From assembly GCF_000143415.4 (NCBI RefSeq), contig NW_003314285.1:531469-595468 (forward strand): a stretch of DNA of 64,000 nucleotides, in the 5' to 3' direction. Shown one piece after another: positions 1 through 9,758 of this stretch. Source of the DNA: Selaginella moellendorffii (taxonomy: Eukaryota > Streptophyta > Lycopodiopsida > Selaginellales > Selaginellaceae). Each line of letters starts with the position of its first letter. Position 1 is the first letter of the stretch. The notes under the pieces are model-generated. The model was not told where the DNA came from and ran no database searches. It was given only the letters and a program-made list of their open reading frames with translations. The position numbers and the translations under genes were made by a program.

Positions 1-1848
1 TCCAGATTCGTGACTTTGGTTTGCATGGCTCGCAGCCCCCATCTCAGCTCCTCGTTTTGCATCAGAGCCCTGCGGTACACACTCGGGTCGATCGGCCCTG
101 CCTGTTGCTGTTTCTCTGCGTCAAGAAGCCTGCTCGCCTCTTCTTCTTCTCCTCCTTGTTCTTGGTGGTGGTCGATCTTCTGTGGACTCTTGCCTGGACT
201 TTTGCCTGGACTCTTTCCTGGATCTATGTTCTTGGCCTGGCTGGGACTGTTGTTCACGGCGCTCGAGACTGTTTGCTTGCGAAGTTCCTTCTGTGCCAAC
301 AGCGTACGCACGGCCACGGGAGCAGGAAACCGCGGGTTCTGTGCTATGTGAGCGCACGCCTTGGGGGAGAGTTTCTGGTAATTCACCGCGTTGCACAGGC
401 TCAGCGCTTCCGCGTTTCTGATAAACGGATGAGCCTGCAAAACAAACCAAGAGCATTGAATCAGCGTTCGGTCATTTCTTTTTCACTTACTTCCAGGTAG
501 ATGTCCACCGCTCTGTAGAGTCTGTCGTCGGTTACTCTTGACCAAGGCGGTAGCACTTTCGCGAGGCGGAGGAGCTTCTGCGGGTGCAAATGCGGGTCTG
601 GCGCCACTTCCGACAGGTACATATCCACCAGCGTTCCCAGCTTGATCAGCGCTTCCTCCCCAATGGAGCACGAATTCTCGGAAACGTAGCTCTTGAGGAA
701 GTACCAGAGCAGCCGCAGCACAGCATCATCATCGTAGACCGGGCCTCCGGACCTCGGGGAAGTCGATGACGGTAGCAAAAGGTTGTCGAGGGTGGCGTTG
801 TGTAGCTGCAAACCAATCATCCTCTCGATTTGTGACCGGCACAGCTTGCTCGATTCTATCCCCACGGCCATCCTATAGATCACGAACAGCGATCGGCACG
901 TCGTCGATCCTGGTTCCAGATGACCCAGCAAGCTCACAATTGTTTCCAGCACTTCGCACTGGAGTTGCTGACCACCTTCCCGGCTCCCACCATCTTTGCC
1001 TTCACTCTCACCCGTAGCACTACTAGCACTGTGCCTGGACGAAACCCAGCTATACCCAAGCGAAGCCAAGCTCGTTTTCAAGTAGTAGAGCAAGAACCTG
1101 GAGATATAGCGATGCTCCATGTTGACTGTGAAGAGCGCTCGCACGACCCTTTCCATGAGATACATGGACAGCCCGCAAACGTCCGTGAACCACCAAGTTC
1201 TTGGAGACAGGCTCGTGGACGCTCGGAGCTCTTGATCCGGTGACATGGGCGATTCCCCGGCGGTGTGAAGAAGCTCGATGCTGGACGAGATTTTCCCTGC
1301 TGTGGCAAATGCTAGCCGTTGGACGATCCGGTGATTCTCGGCTATATGGAGGACGCTGTCACACCCCTTGAGCGCCGCTACCAAATCCTGCCACTGCCAG
1401 GAATCGACGCCGCCGAGCGCCTCCTCGGTCCTGGACACGAGATTTCCAGCCGAAATATCCTCGGTCATCACCAATTCGTCCGCGGCAGCCCTGAGCACGG
1501 CGACATTGGATGGGGCGATCTCGAGCTGGCCACCGGAGTAGCAAAAAGATGCCGCCATTTCGAATGCCGGGGCTCCGCCAGGAAAATCGCGAAGAACAAG
1601 CCGCTGCCGCTTGGATTTCCGGCTGCCGGCTGCGCCAGTGCTGCTCGTCGCGATGAGATGCCTCGCCCGCCCGGAATACTTCGCCATTTGCCTCTGTCGG
1701 ATCGATCGGAAGGGAAAATTTCAAGAAACGCTATGAGATCGAGAGCGATTACCTTGCTGAGGACGAAAATGTGCTCCTCGTCGATCTCCACCTCTAGATC
1801 ATTGTCAAGAACGCGCGATCTAGCTGCTGGGAGCCGCTGCCTCGCCAT
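1..1848 (-). CDS. NPH3/RPT2-type BTB protein, partial (3' end beyond window)
   Basis: NPH3/RPT2 proteins are plant adaptors that pair a BTB fold with an NPH3 domain, act with CUL3 ligases and work in phototropin or auxin-transport signalling at the plasma membrane. I read three exons: 1753-1848, 491-1678 and 434 down to the window edge. All junctions are GT/AG and phase 0, with introns of 74 and 56 bp. Exon 1 ends in FVLSK and exon 2 resumes YSGRARHLI, the usual BTB entry of this family. Exon 2 carries the NPH3-domain helices, including YDDDAVLRLLWYFLKSY and LYRAVDIYLE. Exon 3 continues AHPFIRN and has the conserved stretch QKLSPKACAHIAQN, then three GKSP repeats, an acidic run and a late coiled coil (NEELRWGLRAM). 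The start at 1848 is chosen because the family has a short N-terminus; an in-frame ATG at 1917 is the alternative. The exact paralogue is not resolved. Confidence 0.88.
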
Positions 1849-2338
1849 GGATTGAGGAGACCTCGTCGGTCTGGCGCCGATCGTCCTCTGCATCACGGGC
1901 TTGCTCGCGGCACACAAAAAGGCCTCTTCTTTTTAACCCTTTCCTGGGGTGGTGACGTGGCACTATCTAGTCGGTCCGTTAAAAGCACCGGCCAGGATTT
2001 CCGTTAAGCATGGCATATTCTTACCAGTGACAAGAATATTCCACGAATGTCTCTTGCGCGGGGCGATTTTTAAATTCAAACAATAGTTTCGCGCGGAGGA
2101 GAATGAATCCCGTGAACAATCAAACGCTCCACATCTCTTTTGATGTAAGGATTTGACCTAATGCGACCAACACAAGCAATAAATCCTTCCTGTTTTTCTT
2201 CAATATTTTCCAAACTTGGTGATCGTTGCAAACTATTCAAAATTTCCAAATTCTCTTAAACCATGATGCACTTTCAATTTATGGAGGAAAGCAAAAGCTC
2301 CACAAATACAAAAAGGTTCCAATTAAGGCATATCAATT
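1849..2338. other. Intergenic, no gene seen
   Basis: This holds the 5' side of the NPH3-type gene and the 3' side of germin copy 1. From about 2071 it is nearly identical to the stretch starting near 7539, which marks the left edge of the tandem block. Nothing coding is supported. Confidence 0.6.
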
Positions 2339-2935
2339 TCAGGCTTTCACTGCAAAAGCTGCTTTGAGCGTCTGGATGGTGTCTATGCCCACCTTGAAGG
2401 CCTTGCTTAGAACTTGATCGTCGATTCCAGACCCAAAGATGGTGGCGGGGATGGAAACAGTGCCGGCATTGGAGCTCCCGAAGGCTGAGATGGCCTTGGC
2501 CGCGTACTGTCCTTCGTTGAATTGGAAGTGGACGAGACCCTTCGGAAACACGAACGCATCGCCCGTCCCAAGCTTCTGGACGAATAGCTTGTTGGTGGTG
2601 TCCACCAGGCCAACGGCGAGGGAGCCCTCTAAAACGTAGAGGAGCTCCGAGGCCCGGGGATGGATGTGTGGGGGATTGACCGAGCTTGGCTGGAAGAAGA
2701 GCTGGGCCATGGAGACGCCCAGACCAACAAGACCTGGGAATTCCACAAGCGATGCCTTCCTCACCATGAAAGTTCCTGGCGCAGCCGTGACATCGCCGCG
2801 AAAGGCAGTGAAGGTGAAGAAGCTCGCGTTGGTGGCGGTGGGATCAGCAGCATAATCCGAGACAAGCTCCGGGTCTGCGGCAAAAACTCCTACCGCGAGA
2901 AACAAAGAGCACACCAGCAAGTAAGCCATCGACAT
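2339..2935 (-). CDS. Germin-like protein (cupin), copy 1
   Basis: This is a secreted single-cupin germin-like protein of 198 residues, uninterrupted. Residues 1-19 are a signal peptide ending VFA. The germin box NPPHIHPRASELLYVLEG supplies H90, H92 and E97, and the second box GDAFVFPKGLVHFQF supplies H136, so all four Mn ligands are present. N36 (NAS) is a glycosylation site. Known family members are apoplastic Mn proteins with superoxide dismutase or oxalate oxidase activity; which applies here is unknown. I start at 2935 because the signal peptide begins there and a TATA box lies about 110 bp upstream; the frame is open further upstream but that would place the promoter inside the protein. 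It is odd in lacking the two N-terminal cysteines that form the disulfide in typical germins: the only cysteine is in the signal peptide. It is paralogous to the gene at 7787-8380. Confidence 0.92.
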   Translation of the reverse strand: MSMAYLLVCSLFLAVGVFAADPELVSDYAADPTATNASFFTFTAFRGDVTAAPGTFMVRKASLVEFPGLVGLGVSMAQLFFQPSSVNPPHIHPRASELLYVLEGSLAVGLVDTTNKLFVQKLGTGDAFVFPKGLVHFQFNEGQYAAKAISAFGSSNAGTVSIPATIFGSGIDDQVLSKAFKVGIDTIQTLKAAFAVKA

Positions 2936-3040
2936 ATTTCTTGATCCTTTGCGATCTAAAGAGCTTTGCTTAGAAGTGTCTATTGTTTTGGAAGGCAATT
3001 AGCTGAAGGGGAGGATGAATCCATGGGCAGAGCTGGAGGC

Positions 3041-3050
3041 TTTTATATTT
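3041..3050 (-). promoter_or_regulatory. TATA box of germin copy 1
   Basis: Read on the minus strand this is AAATATAAAA, 106-115 bp before the chosen start codon. The same motif sits at the same distance in germin copy 2, and the flanking 100 bp are conserved in both copies and in an orphan copy near 10215. Confidence 0.6.
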
Positions 3051-3324
3051 GCAAAAGCCATAGCAACTCCAAAGTTCGTACAGATGCTAGGAAATGCGCG
3101 TGTGGGTCTGGCGGAATGAAGCAACTCAGCACACGAGACCTGGATGAAATTTGTCCTTGACTATTGTCCACCCAGGATAAGATAGACAAATCTTGTCTTC
3201 CTTTCACTGTTCCCAATCTTTCAAATGGTAAAGAATTATTAAAAGGTGTGGATTCTGGACTATATGGTTATAGGAATAACGTTGTAAAGGTATAACCGTA
3301 GCTTTTAATTTGGCAAATGTCAAT

Positions 3325-3395
3325 GTCATTGTAGTATACTGGTGAGTATTTCTGCCTGCCACGCAGACGACCCGGGTTCTATCCCAGCAACGGCA
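3325..3395 (+). pseudogene. tRNA-Asp-derived pseudogene with a GCC (Gly) anticodon
   Basis: It aligns along its length with the tRNA-Asp at 8695-8766. The anticodon GTC is changed to GCC at 3358-3360. The anticodon stem changed as a pair (TCCGC/GCGGA to TCTGC/GCAGA), so base pairing is kept. The acceptor stem has one A-C mismatch, the T-loop has TTCTA in place of TTCGA (lost purine 57, damaged B box), and one base is deleted in the 3' half of the T stem. These last changes argue that it is not functional. Confidence 0.8.
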
Positions 3396-3853
3396 GTCTC
3401 TTTTTCTTACGATTCGATCTCTGCTGAAAAGAAACAATAGAGTTTCCTTGTTTTCCTTCTTGTTCCTAAACCAAAGAATCTACACACCATCAACCGGGTA
3501 TGTGATGCCATCCGCAAGCTTCAAGGGTATTTGGTATTGAATCGTTCTTTTCAAATCCTTTTTTATGTTCTTTCAATTTCTTTTTTCTTGCGGAGAATCA
3601 TGCCGATCTTTGTTTTTTTAATTCTTCCCAGGTTCAACGAGCTGGAACTGGAATTGCCGTCTTTCAATGCCCTTTACACTATTGCCAGGATGGATAGGCC
3701 ACGATCACACAGATTTGCTTCTCACAGGCAATGTATACATATGGTCGTCTATCAATCCACCAAGAAAATCGTTCCAGGATTCTAGCTTGGATTTTTCTCT
3801 TTTTCGTCTGTATTTCCTTTGTTTTCTTCCATTTCGTAAAGATAATCCCGCAG

Positions 3854-4396
3854 TGCAATTTGGAGGTGGATTAGCTGCCACTCTTATACGGCAGAGTGGA
3901 TGCTATACGGCAGAGACAAATGGTGCAACCTTAAGGCTGCTACAAGGTACTCGTTTTTCTACGAACAAAAGATGGAATTCGATGATATTTTCTGATTTAT
4001 TACAGGGATCTTTGGATGCCGGACTGAGCTCCTTTTACCGGGGGTTGCGTTATTGTATGGGGACCATATAATGCAATCTATTTACCACCAAAGACGTTCA
4101 AAGAAGATCTATGCGCGGGAAAACCGTGGACAAGCTCGATGCTCGATGCTCGCAAGCTCGTTTTGTAGCGCTGCCATCGCTGCTACTGTGACAAATCCCA
4201 TGCTACTTTTCAATGTTTTCTTATGGATTCTGGCGTGATCAAGATGAGGATACAAGTCCAAGGCAAGAGCAATATTTCGAGCTGCACGACTTACACTGGG
4301 CCTGCAGATGCCAGAGAAACGAGAAATGGGGAGGCTTTGCGAGTGGAATCACGTCGAGGATTTTCTGGGGTGCTCCTGGTGGTATGATAATGTTCA
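3854..4396 (+). pseudogene. Mitochondrial carrier (SLC25-type) gene fragment A
   Basis: Short exon-like pieces, separated by intron-like sequence and frameshifts, read as carrier-family segments: QFGGGLAATLIRQ, then SLDAGLSSFYRG, then SSFCSAAIAATVTNP, then ASGITSRIFWGAPGGMIM. These match the repeat helices and the TNP turn of SLC25 carriers, nearest by memory to the SLC25A44 type. The frame breaks several times, so it is a dead fragment. Related pieces occur at 5090-5331 and 9289-9690. Confidence 0.6.
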
Positions 4397-4460
4397 CAGA
4401 TCCTACTACTTTAACATTAACGCATGGAATTCTTGGTTCTTCAATCAGCAGTGTGTCGCA

Positions 4461-4665
4461 ATGGCTCACTTTTGCAAGCTTCTCCTGCTGATTCTCCTCC
4501 CTCATATTGCCCAGGCCAGCGCCCAGCCAACATAGTCATGGGAGTGACTGAGTTCCATGCCCCAGGACCGCAGTACCGCAGCCTGTCAAGGAGGTCAACT
4601 TTAAGTGATGGAAGCCCAACGTGGATGTTGTTGAGTATCTCTATGCAGAAGCGATCTCGCTTCAG
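4461..4665 (+). pseudogene. NUC-type nuclease pseudogene 1 (5' part only)
   Basis: It begins with the same signal peptide as the intact nucleases (MAHFCKLLLL), but the frame stops after about 24 codons and the middle is deleted. A patch equivalent to KPNVDVVEYLYAE remains in another frame, then similarity ends. The catalytic half is absent. Confidence 0.8.
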
Positions 4666-5089
4666 AATCCTGTGTCCACTAGGGCATATATAGGATAATG
4701 TTATTAAATAATTGCTTTTAAAATACTGTAGGGAGTGGATACCAGCAGAAGAGAGCTCGATGAGATTTCTCTTTGACTATTCCCATCCTGGATAATAAGA
4801 TAGATAAATCTTGTCTTTCTTTCACTATTCCCATCTATTTTCCTATTCCAAAGGTTGGAATTAAAAGGTGTGGACAGTGCCTGGCTATAAGGGATTTCAC
4901 CGTTCAGAATGCCGTTATGCTTAAAGAACCGATGCTGTCACGCTTTTCATTTGACTTGAATTTTTAGAAAATTGCCACATCACTGTCAAATCTTGACTAA
5001 TAGTGAGTAACTTTTCTTTGATTCTTTGAAGAAAGAAAGGGGTAAATGAAGGAAAACTCTTTATGAACAAAGGTTCATTTCTTACAGGG

Positions 5090-5331
5090 ATCTCTGGATG
5101 TCGCTAGAACTTTGGACAGCCCTTTATAGGGAATTTGAGATTGTATGGGGACCGTCTAATGCAATCTATTTACCACTGTGGGGAGCGTCAAAGAAGCTCT
5201 GTGTGCGGCACTCGCAAGTGGAAACTGTGGACAAGCTCGACGTGAGGTACGAGCTGGCGAGCTCGTTTTGTAGCGCTGCCATCGCTGCTGCCGTGGCAAA
5301 TCCCATGGTAATTTTCAATGTTTTCTTATAG
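5090..5331 (+). pseudogene. Mitochondrial carrier gene fragment B
   Basis: This is an open stretch reading LYREFEIVWGPSNAIYLPL, GASKK, then ELASSFCSAAIAAAVANPM. The pattern LYR-F...PSNAIY and AAAV-NP are SLC25-carrier features. It is preceded by an intron-like TTCTTACAG acceptor. No start codon, no neighbouring exons in frame, so I treat it as a duplicated exon fragment. It is the best preserved of the three carrier fragments. Confidence 0.6.
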
Positions 5332-5538
5332 TCCCTTTTCTGGCCTACGAAGAGGTTAGTGAATCATCGAGGATTTTCCTGGTGATAATAAGAGATTAAG
5401 CAAAAATTGGATTAACGTCAGTAAAAAGAAGAATTCCATTCAATCCTCCCCGTTGATTCAGACTTCAAAGTCGTGACACGAGTGTTGAAATTTTCCAAGG
5501 CAAGGACGGAGCTGTATTTTGCCACGTACCATAGAAGA

Positions 5539-5755
5539 CCGAAAGAGTGAAAATCAGTATGAGCATTATGCCAGAGGATGTTCTCATCAATGAACATGCA
5601 TAATTCCGCTTCCTCTTGATCTAGCAAGGAGGTGACATCTTCTGGCACTATAGCTGCTACCAATTCTTCAAAAACTTTGCTGCGCTTGCAACAACGCTTC
5701 TTCAAGTGAAAACCGTGGACAAGCTCGAGGTACGAGCTCACGAGCTTTGTAGCGC
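5539..5755. repeat. Duplicated non-genic module (copy 1 of 2)
   Basis: It is nearly identical to 11891-12142. On the minus strand both hold an open stretch with VFEELVAA and PEDVTSLLDQEEAEL, which I cannot assign to a family. Each copy is followed by the carrier-derived tail AAACCGTGGACAAGCTCGA. It lies just upstream of a nuclease copy in both places, so it moved as part of the nuclease unit. Confidence 0.6.
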
Positions 5756-5976
5756 TGCCATCGCCATGGCACTTTCCTTCTTTGTTTCCAGAAGCTGATT
5801 AACGTCAGTTTAAACATTTAAATTTGCAAATAAATTTGAATAACAACCCTAAGCCGTCTCTTTTTCTGCCGGTAACAACGTGGCTGATTCAGACTTAAAG
5901 TCGTTCAAACCCGTGAGTGTTGAAAATCTTACCCAGTTTTTCAATATAAATCAAGAGCAAGATATAGTGTCTCGCA

Positions 5977-6573
5977 ATGGCTCACTTTTGCAAGCTTCTC
6001 CTGCTACCATTGATTCTCCTTCCTCATATAACCCAGGCCATCACACAGCATCCACCCAACATAGTCATGGGAGGGGAGTGGTTGAATTCCATGCCTCAAG
6101 GTAATGAATTCAGGCCGGGAGTTTCGCAGCCTGTCAAGGAAGTCAACTTTAAGCGATGCAAGCCCAATGTGGATGTTGTTGAGTACCTCTATGCAGAAAT
6201 TCGCAGGAGCGATCTGGGCGGAGGCACAAACACGAATCAGGCAATGCGAGACTGGGTAGCCGAAATTGGTATCAAGGCGGCCAATGGGAAGAAGGGCGAT
6301 CAAGCTGGTCACATTATCGGAAAGAACCAGGGAGGACTGGGAACTGTCAAGTGGAACATCTTCCCACAGAATGGCAACTTCAACATGGGGGCTTATGCAC
6401 AGGATGTGGAGCGATTGGTGAGTGATGCCACCAAGACTAATGGTGAGGTAAAGATGTGGTTCCAGTTTGTGTATGGTGATCAGAACAACCCTTGCCGCCC
6501 CTCCAGCTTTAACTACTATCTGGTTGCCAACGACGTTACAGTCAATAACGCTTTGGCCAATCCAGTTCCTTGA
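5977..6573 (+). CDS. Secreted His-Me (NUC-type) endonuclease, copy 1
   Basis: A 198-residue intact gene without introns. Residues 1-21 form a signal peptide ending TQA. The core motif GDQAGHIIGKNQGG (107-120) followed by WNIFPQNGNFN (126-136) matches the DNA/RNA non-specific endonuclease class (Endonuclease_NS_2-like): H112 would be the general base, and N127, N132 or N136 the metal ligand. C61 and C172 could form a disulfide in the secreted protein. Expected role: Mg-dependent cleavage of extracellular DNA or RNA; target and biological purpose are inferred. The start is fixed by the signal peptide and by conservation among five copies. An AATATAAAT TATA-like box lies about 30 bp upstream, which implies a very short leader. 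Its intact paralogue is at 11133-11729. Confidence 0.85.
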   Translation: MAHFCKLLLLPLILLPHITQAITQHPPNIVMGGEWLNSMPQGNEFRPGVSQPVKEVNFKRCKPNVDVVEYLYAEIRRSDLGGGTNTNQAMRDWVAEIGIKAANGKKGDQAGHIIGKNQGGLGTVKWNIFPQNGNFNMGAYAQDVERLVSDATKTNGEVKMWFQFVYGDQNNPCRPSSFNYYLVANDVTVNNALANPVP

Positions 6574-7538
6574 CTAGAGCGAAGATAATGCAGAGCTACT
6601 TCTCAAGAGTACTTGCTCTTAACTAGCTCAATAAGTCAATACAAGCCACTTAATTAAAGTAGAACCAGACTCCTGTCTAGTTGTACAAATGCCCCCAGCT
6701 TGTGTGTCCTGACCAGCTCCTTGGAATCTTAAAAATAGAAGCTTATTGCTGCATAACAGGACAACTGTTTGATATTAGATGGCAGGCCTTGACTTGGCCA
6801 ATAACTTGCCACACCAGAAATTGCACTAAACAACACTTCAATGCATTATAAGCAAAATTGTTGGGCTATTAATACATTAATAACTTGATTAGGTGTTAGT
6901 AATATTACAAAGTAATTTTTATTCCTGGGTTATTAAGCTAATAGATGATTTATAGAGCAATAACTTGATTAGGTTATTAGCTAAGATTCTTCAATTAAAA
7001 GAGCAAGGGAATCTAGTAGAGATGGTTTTAATGATCTTTAAAAACCCAACCTCCAAAATCTGCTACTACAATGGAGAACAAATTGCTGAGATGAACATTT
7101 ACAAGTACCTAGCCTATTCTCTCCATTGAAGATGCACATGGAAAGAGGGAGTGAAAGACTGTGTCAAGGTAGCACAATTTGCTTATTACAGTTTCCAAAC
7201 TAACTGCCATGAAATTACAGGTCCAAAACTTTCACAATGCATATGGGATATGCTAGAGGACTTGTTCATATACAAAAGTTGCAAATTTACCATACTCCAT
7301 TCTTGTCTTGGAAAGTGGCCTTCTTCCAACGGAGATCCTTATGTGGATATATAGTTCTTTTTGTCAAAAGACACAAAGACAAATTGGCAGCTTAGTATAG
7401 GAGATTCCATCAACCTAATGTATGAAAAAAGGCAAATGGTAGAGTACAATTGGACAATGTGGTTAAGCCTAGATTTGGAACTTGTTATACGGGAACCCCT
7501 TGAGGACTACTCTATACGGATGGGTCACCACTGTTGCA
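6574..7538. repeat. 3' flank of nuclease copy 1 and a repeat shared with 13720-14226
   Basis: No gene is seen. 6655-6755 matches 12925-13030 downstream of nuclease pseudogene 3, so the copies share their 3' flank. About 7118-7538 matches 13720-14226 with many substitutions (for example GTGAAAGACT and GTAGCACAATT in both). This may be old transposon sequence, but no domain is readable. Confidence 0.5.
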
Positions 7539-7786
7539 GTGAATTTTAAATTCAAACAATAGTTTGGTGCGGAGAATGAATCCCGTGAACAATCAAACGC
7601 TCCACATCTCTTTGATGTAAGGATTTGACCTAATATGACCAACACAACTTCCCATTTTCTTCAATATTTTCCAAACTTGCAAACTTCAAAAATTCCAAAT
7701 TCTCTTAAACCATGATGCACTTTTAATTTATGGAGGAAAGCAAAAGCTCCAGATATACAAAAGATGCCAATTAAGGCATATCAATT

Positions 7787-8380
7787 TCAGAATTTCAGGA
7801 TAGCCGCTTTGAGCTTCTGGATGGTGTCTGTGCCCACCTTGAAGGCCTTGGTTAGAACTTGATCTTCGATTCCAGACCCAAAGATGGTGGCGGGGATGGA
7901 AACAGTGCCGGCATTGGAGCTCCCGAAGGCTGAGATGGCCTTGGCTGGGTACTGTGCTCCGTTGAATTGGAAGTGGACGAGACCCTTCGGAAACACGAAC
8001 GCATCGCCCATCCCGAGCGTCTGGACAAAGAGCTTGTTGGTGGTGTCCAGCAGACCAACGGTGAGGGAGCCCTCTAAAACGTAGAGGAGCTCCGACGCCC
8101 GGGGATGGATGTGTGGGGGATTGACCGAGCTTGGCTGGAAGAAGAGCTGGGCCATGGAGACGCCCTGACCAGCAAGACCTGGGAATTCCACAAGCGATGC
8201 CTTCCTCACCATGAAAGCTCCTGGCGCAGCCCTGACATGGCCGCGAAAGGCAGTGAAAGTGAAGAAGCTCGCATTGGTGGCGGTGGGTTCAGCAGCGTAA
8301 TCTGAGACAAGTTCCGGGTCTGAGGCAAAAACTCCTACCGCGAGAAACAAAGAGCACACTAGCAAGTAAGCCATCGACAT
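7787..8380 (-). CDS. Germin-like protein (cupin), copy 2
   Basis: A 197-residue secreted cupin, paralogous to 2339-2935 and differing at scattered positions and in the C-terminal few residues (ending AAILKF against AAFAVKA). The Mn ligands H90, H92, E97 and H136 are all retained, as is the signal peptide MSMAYLLVCSLF and the N36 glycosylation site. It also lacks the usual N-terminal cysteine pair. The longer open frame runs to 8572 but crosses the TATA box at about 8481, so 8380 is the start. The conserved active site despite divergence suggests both copies are still under selection. Function, as for copy 1, is apoplastic Mn enzyme activity of unknown kind. Confidence 0.92.
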   Translation of the reverse strand: MSMAYLLVCSLFLAVGVFASDPELVSDYAAEPTATNASFFTFTAFRGHVRAAPGAFMVRKASLVEFPGLAGQGVSMAQLFFQPSSVNPPHIHPRASELLYVLEGSLTVGLLDTTNKLFVQTLGMGDAFVFPKGLVHFQFNGAQYPAKAISAFGSSNAGTVSIPATIFGSGIEDQVLTKAFKVGTDTIQKLKAAILKF

Positions 8381-8480
8381 ATCTCTTGAACCTTTGTGAT
8401 CTAAAGAGCTTTTCTTAGAAGTATCTATTGATTTGGAAGGCAAGTAGAGGAGGATGAATTCATGGCCAGAGTTGGAGGCT

Positions 8481-8490
8481 TTTATATTTG
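8481..8490 (-). promoter_or_regulatory. TATA box of germin copy 2
   Basis: The minus strand reads CAAATATAAA about 105 bp before the start codon, in the same context as the TATA box of germin copy 1. Confidence 0.55.
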
Positions 8491-8694
8491 CAAAAGCCAT
8501 AGCAGCTCCAAAGTTTACACAGATGCTAACGAAAAGCGCGTGTTCATTTGGCAGAATGAAGCAACTCGGCACACAAAACCTAGATGAAATTGTCTTTCAC
8601 TATTCCCAATCGTAAAGGGTTAAAAAGTGGGAATAAAGTTGCTTAATACCTTTGACTGTTAAGACAGAGATAGCCAGCTTTGATAAATGTCAAT

Positions 8695-8766
8695 GTCGTT
8701 GTAGTATACTGGTGAGTATTTCCGCCTGTCACGCGGACGACCCGGGTTCGATCCCCGGCAACGGCT
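8695..8766 (+). tRNA. tRNA-Asp (GTC)
   Basis: All arms fold. The acceptor GTCGTTG pairs with CAACGGC with one T-G pair. The anticodon stem is TCCGC/GCGGA with loop CTGTCAC, anticodon GTC at 8728-8730. The T stem is CCGGG/CCCGG with loop TTCGATC. No intron. The B box GGTTCGATCC is intact. It sits between germin copy 2 and carrier debris, in the same relative place as the decayed copy at 3325. Confidence 0.93.
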
Positions 8767-9183
8767 TTCTCTTTTCTTTTTGAAAATATTTAGGGCTAGT
8801 GAATCTTGGAAAAATAATGCTCACTGTCCGATGGTGTGTAGATTCTTTTGCTTGGGAACAAGAAGGAAAACAAGGAAACTCTATTGTTTCTTTGCAGCAG
8901 AGATTGAATCGAATGCCTTATAGCTGCGAGCATATTTCGTTCTTTTTAAATAAAAAAACGGAGAATAATGGCGATCTTTGTGTGTTTCTATCAACGAGGT
9001 GGAACTGGCAGTGCCGTCTTTCAATGCTCTTTACACTATTGTCAGGATGGAGAACTCTCTACAAAGGATAGGCCACGATCACACAGATTTGCTTCTCACA
9101 GGCAATGTATACATATGGTCGTCTATCAATCCGCCAAGAAAATCGTTCCAGAATTCTAGCTTGGATTTTTCTCCTTTTTCTCT

Positions 9184-9261
9184 GTATTTGTGGTGGAAGT
9201 GATTGGAGGATTCATGGCCAACAGCTTAGCGATTCTGGCCGACGCGGCACACTTGCTCTCC
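9184..9261 (+). pseudogene. Cation diffusion facilitator (zinc transporter) exon fragment
   Basis: Twenty-six codons read VFVVEVIGGFMANSLAILAD then AAHLLS, which is the conserved TM2 region of CDF/MTP zinc transporters (EVIGG...SLAILADAAH). Nothing else of the gene is present and the corresponding positions of the other units (near 3800 and 10810) lack it. I read it as a captured exon stranded among carrier-derived fragments. Confidence 0.7.
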
Positions 9262-9288
9262 TTGTTTTCTTCCATTTCGTTTCCGCAG

Positions 9289-9690
9289 TGCAATTTGGAG
9301 GTGGATTAGCTGCCACTCTTATACGGCAGAGACAAATGGTGCAAGCTTTCAAGGCTGCTACAAGTTACTCTTTTTTCTACAAACAAAAGATGGAATTTGA
9401 TGACTTTTCGGATTCCTTACAGGGATCTTTGGATACCGGGCAAGAAGGAATGAGCTTCCTTTACCGGGGGTTTGCGTTATTGTATCATATAATGCAATAT
9501 ATTTACCACCAAAGAAGTTCATCATCTGCGTCATGATCAAGACGAGGATCCAAGTCCAAGGCAAGAGCAATGTTTCGAGCTGTACGACTTACGCTGGGCC
9601 TGCAGATGCTGCGGCCGCAATCTAGAGAAACTAGGGATGGGGAGGTTTTGCGAGTGGAATCACGTCGAGGATTTTCTGGGTGGTATGATA
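9289..9690 (+). pseudogene. Mitochondrial carrier gene fragment C
   Basis: Starts after an intron-like CCGCAG with QFGGGLAATLIRQRQMVQAF, continues to a second piece SLDTGQEGMSFLYRGFALLY, then degenerates. It corresponds to fragment A but lacks its insertion in the first piece. Frames do not join into a gene. Confidence 0.6.
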
Positions 9691-9758
9691 ATCCTAAGGA
9701 AAGAATATTCATGCATGCCACGTGGAATTCCCTTATCCATCATCAACGGTGTTTCGCA

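Noticed and set aside
121-456. Arg-rich 111-codon minus-strand frame
   Set aside because: It is a shifted reading of exon 3 of the NPH3-type gene; the spliced frame is the conserved one.
7787-8572. Longer 261-codon start for germin copy 2
   Set aside because: The extra 64 residues translate the TATA box and promoter; the conserved signal peptide marks the real start at 8380.
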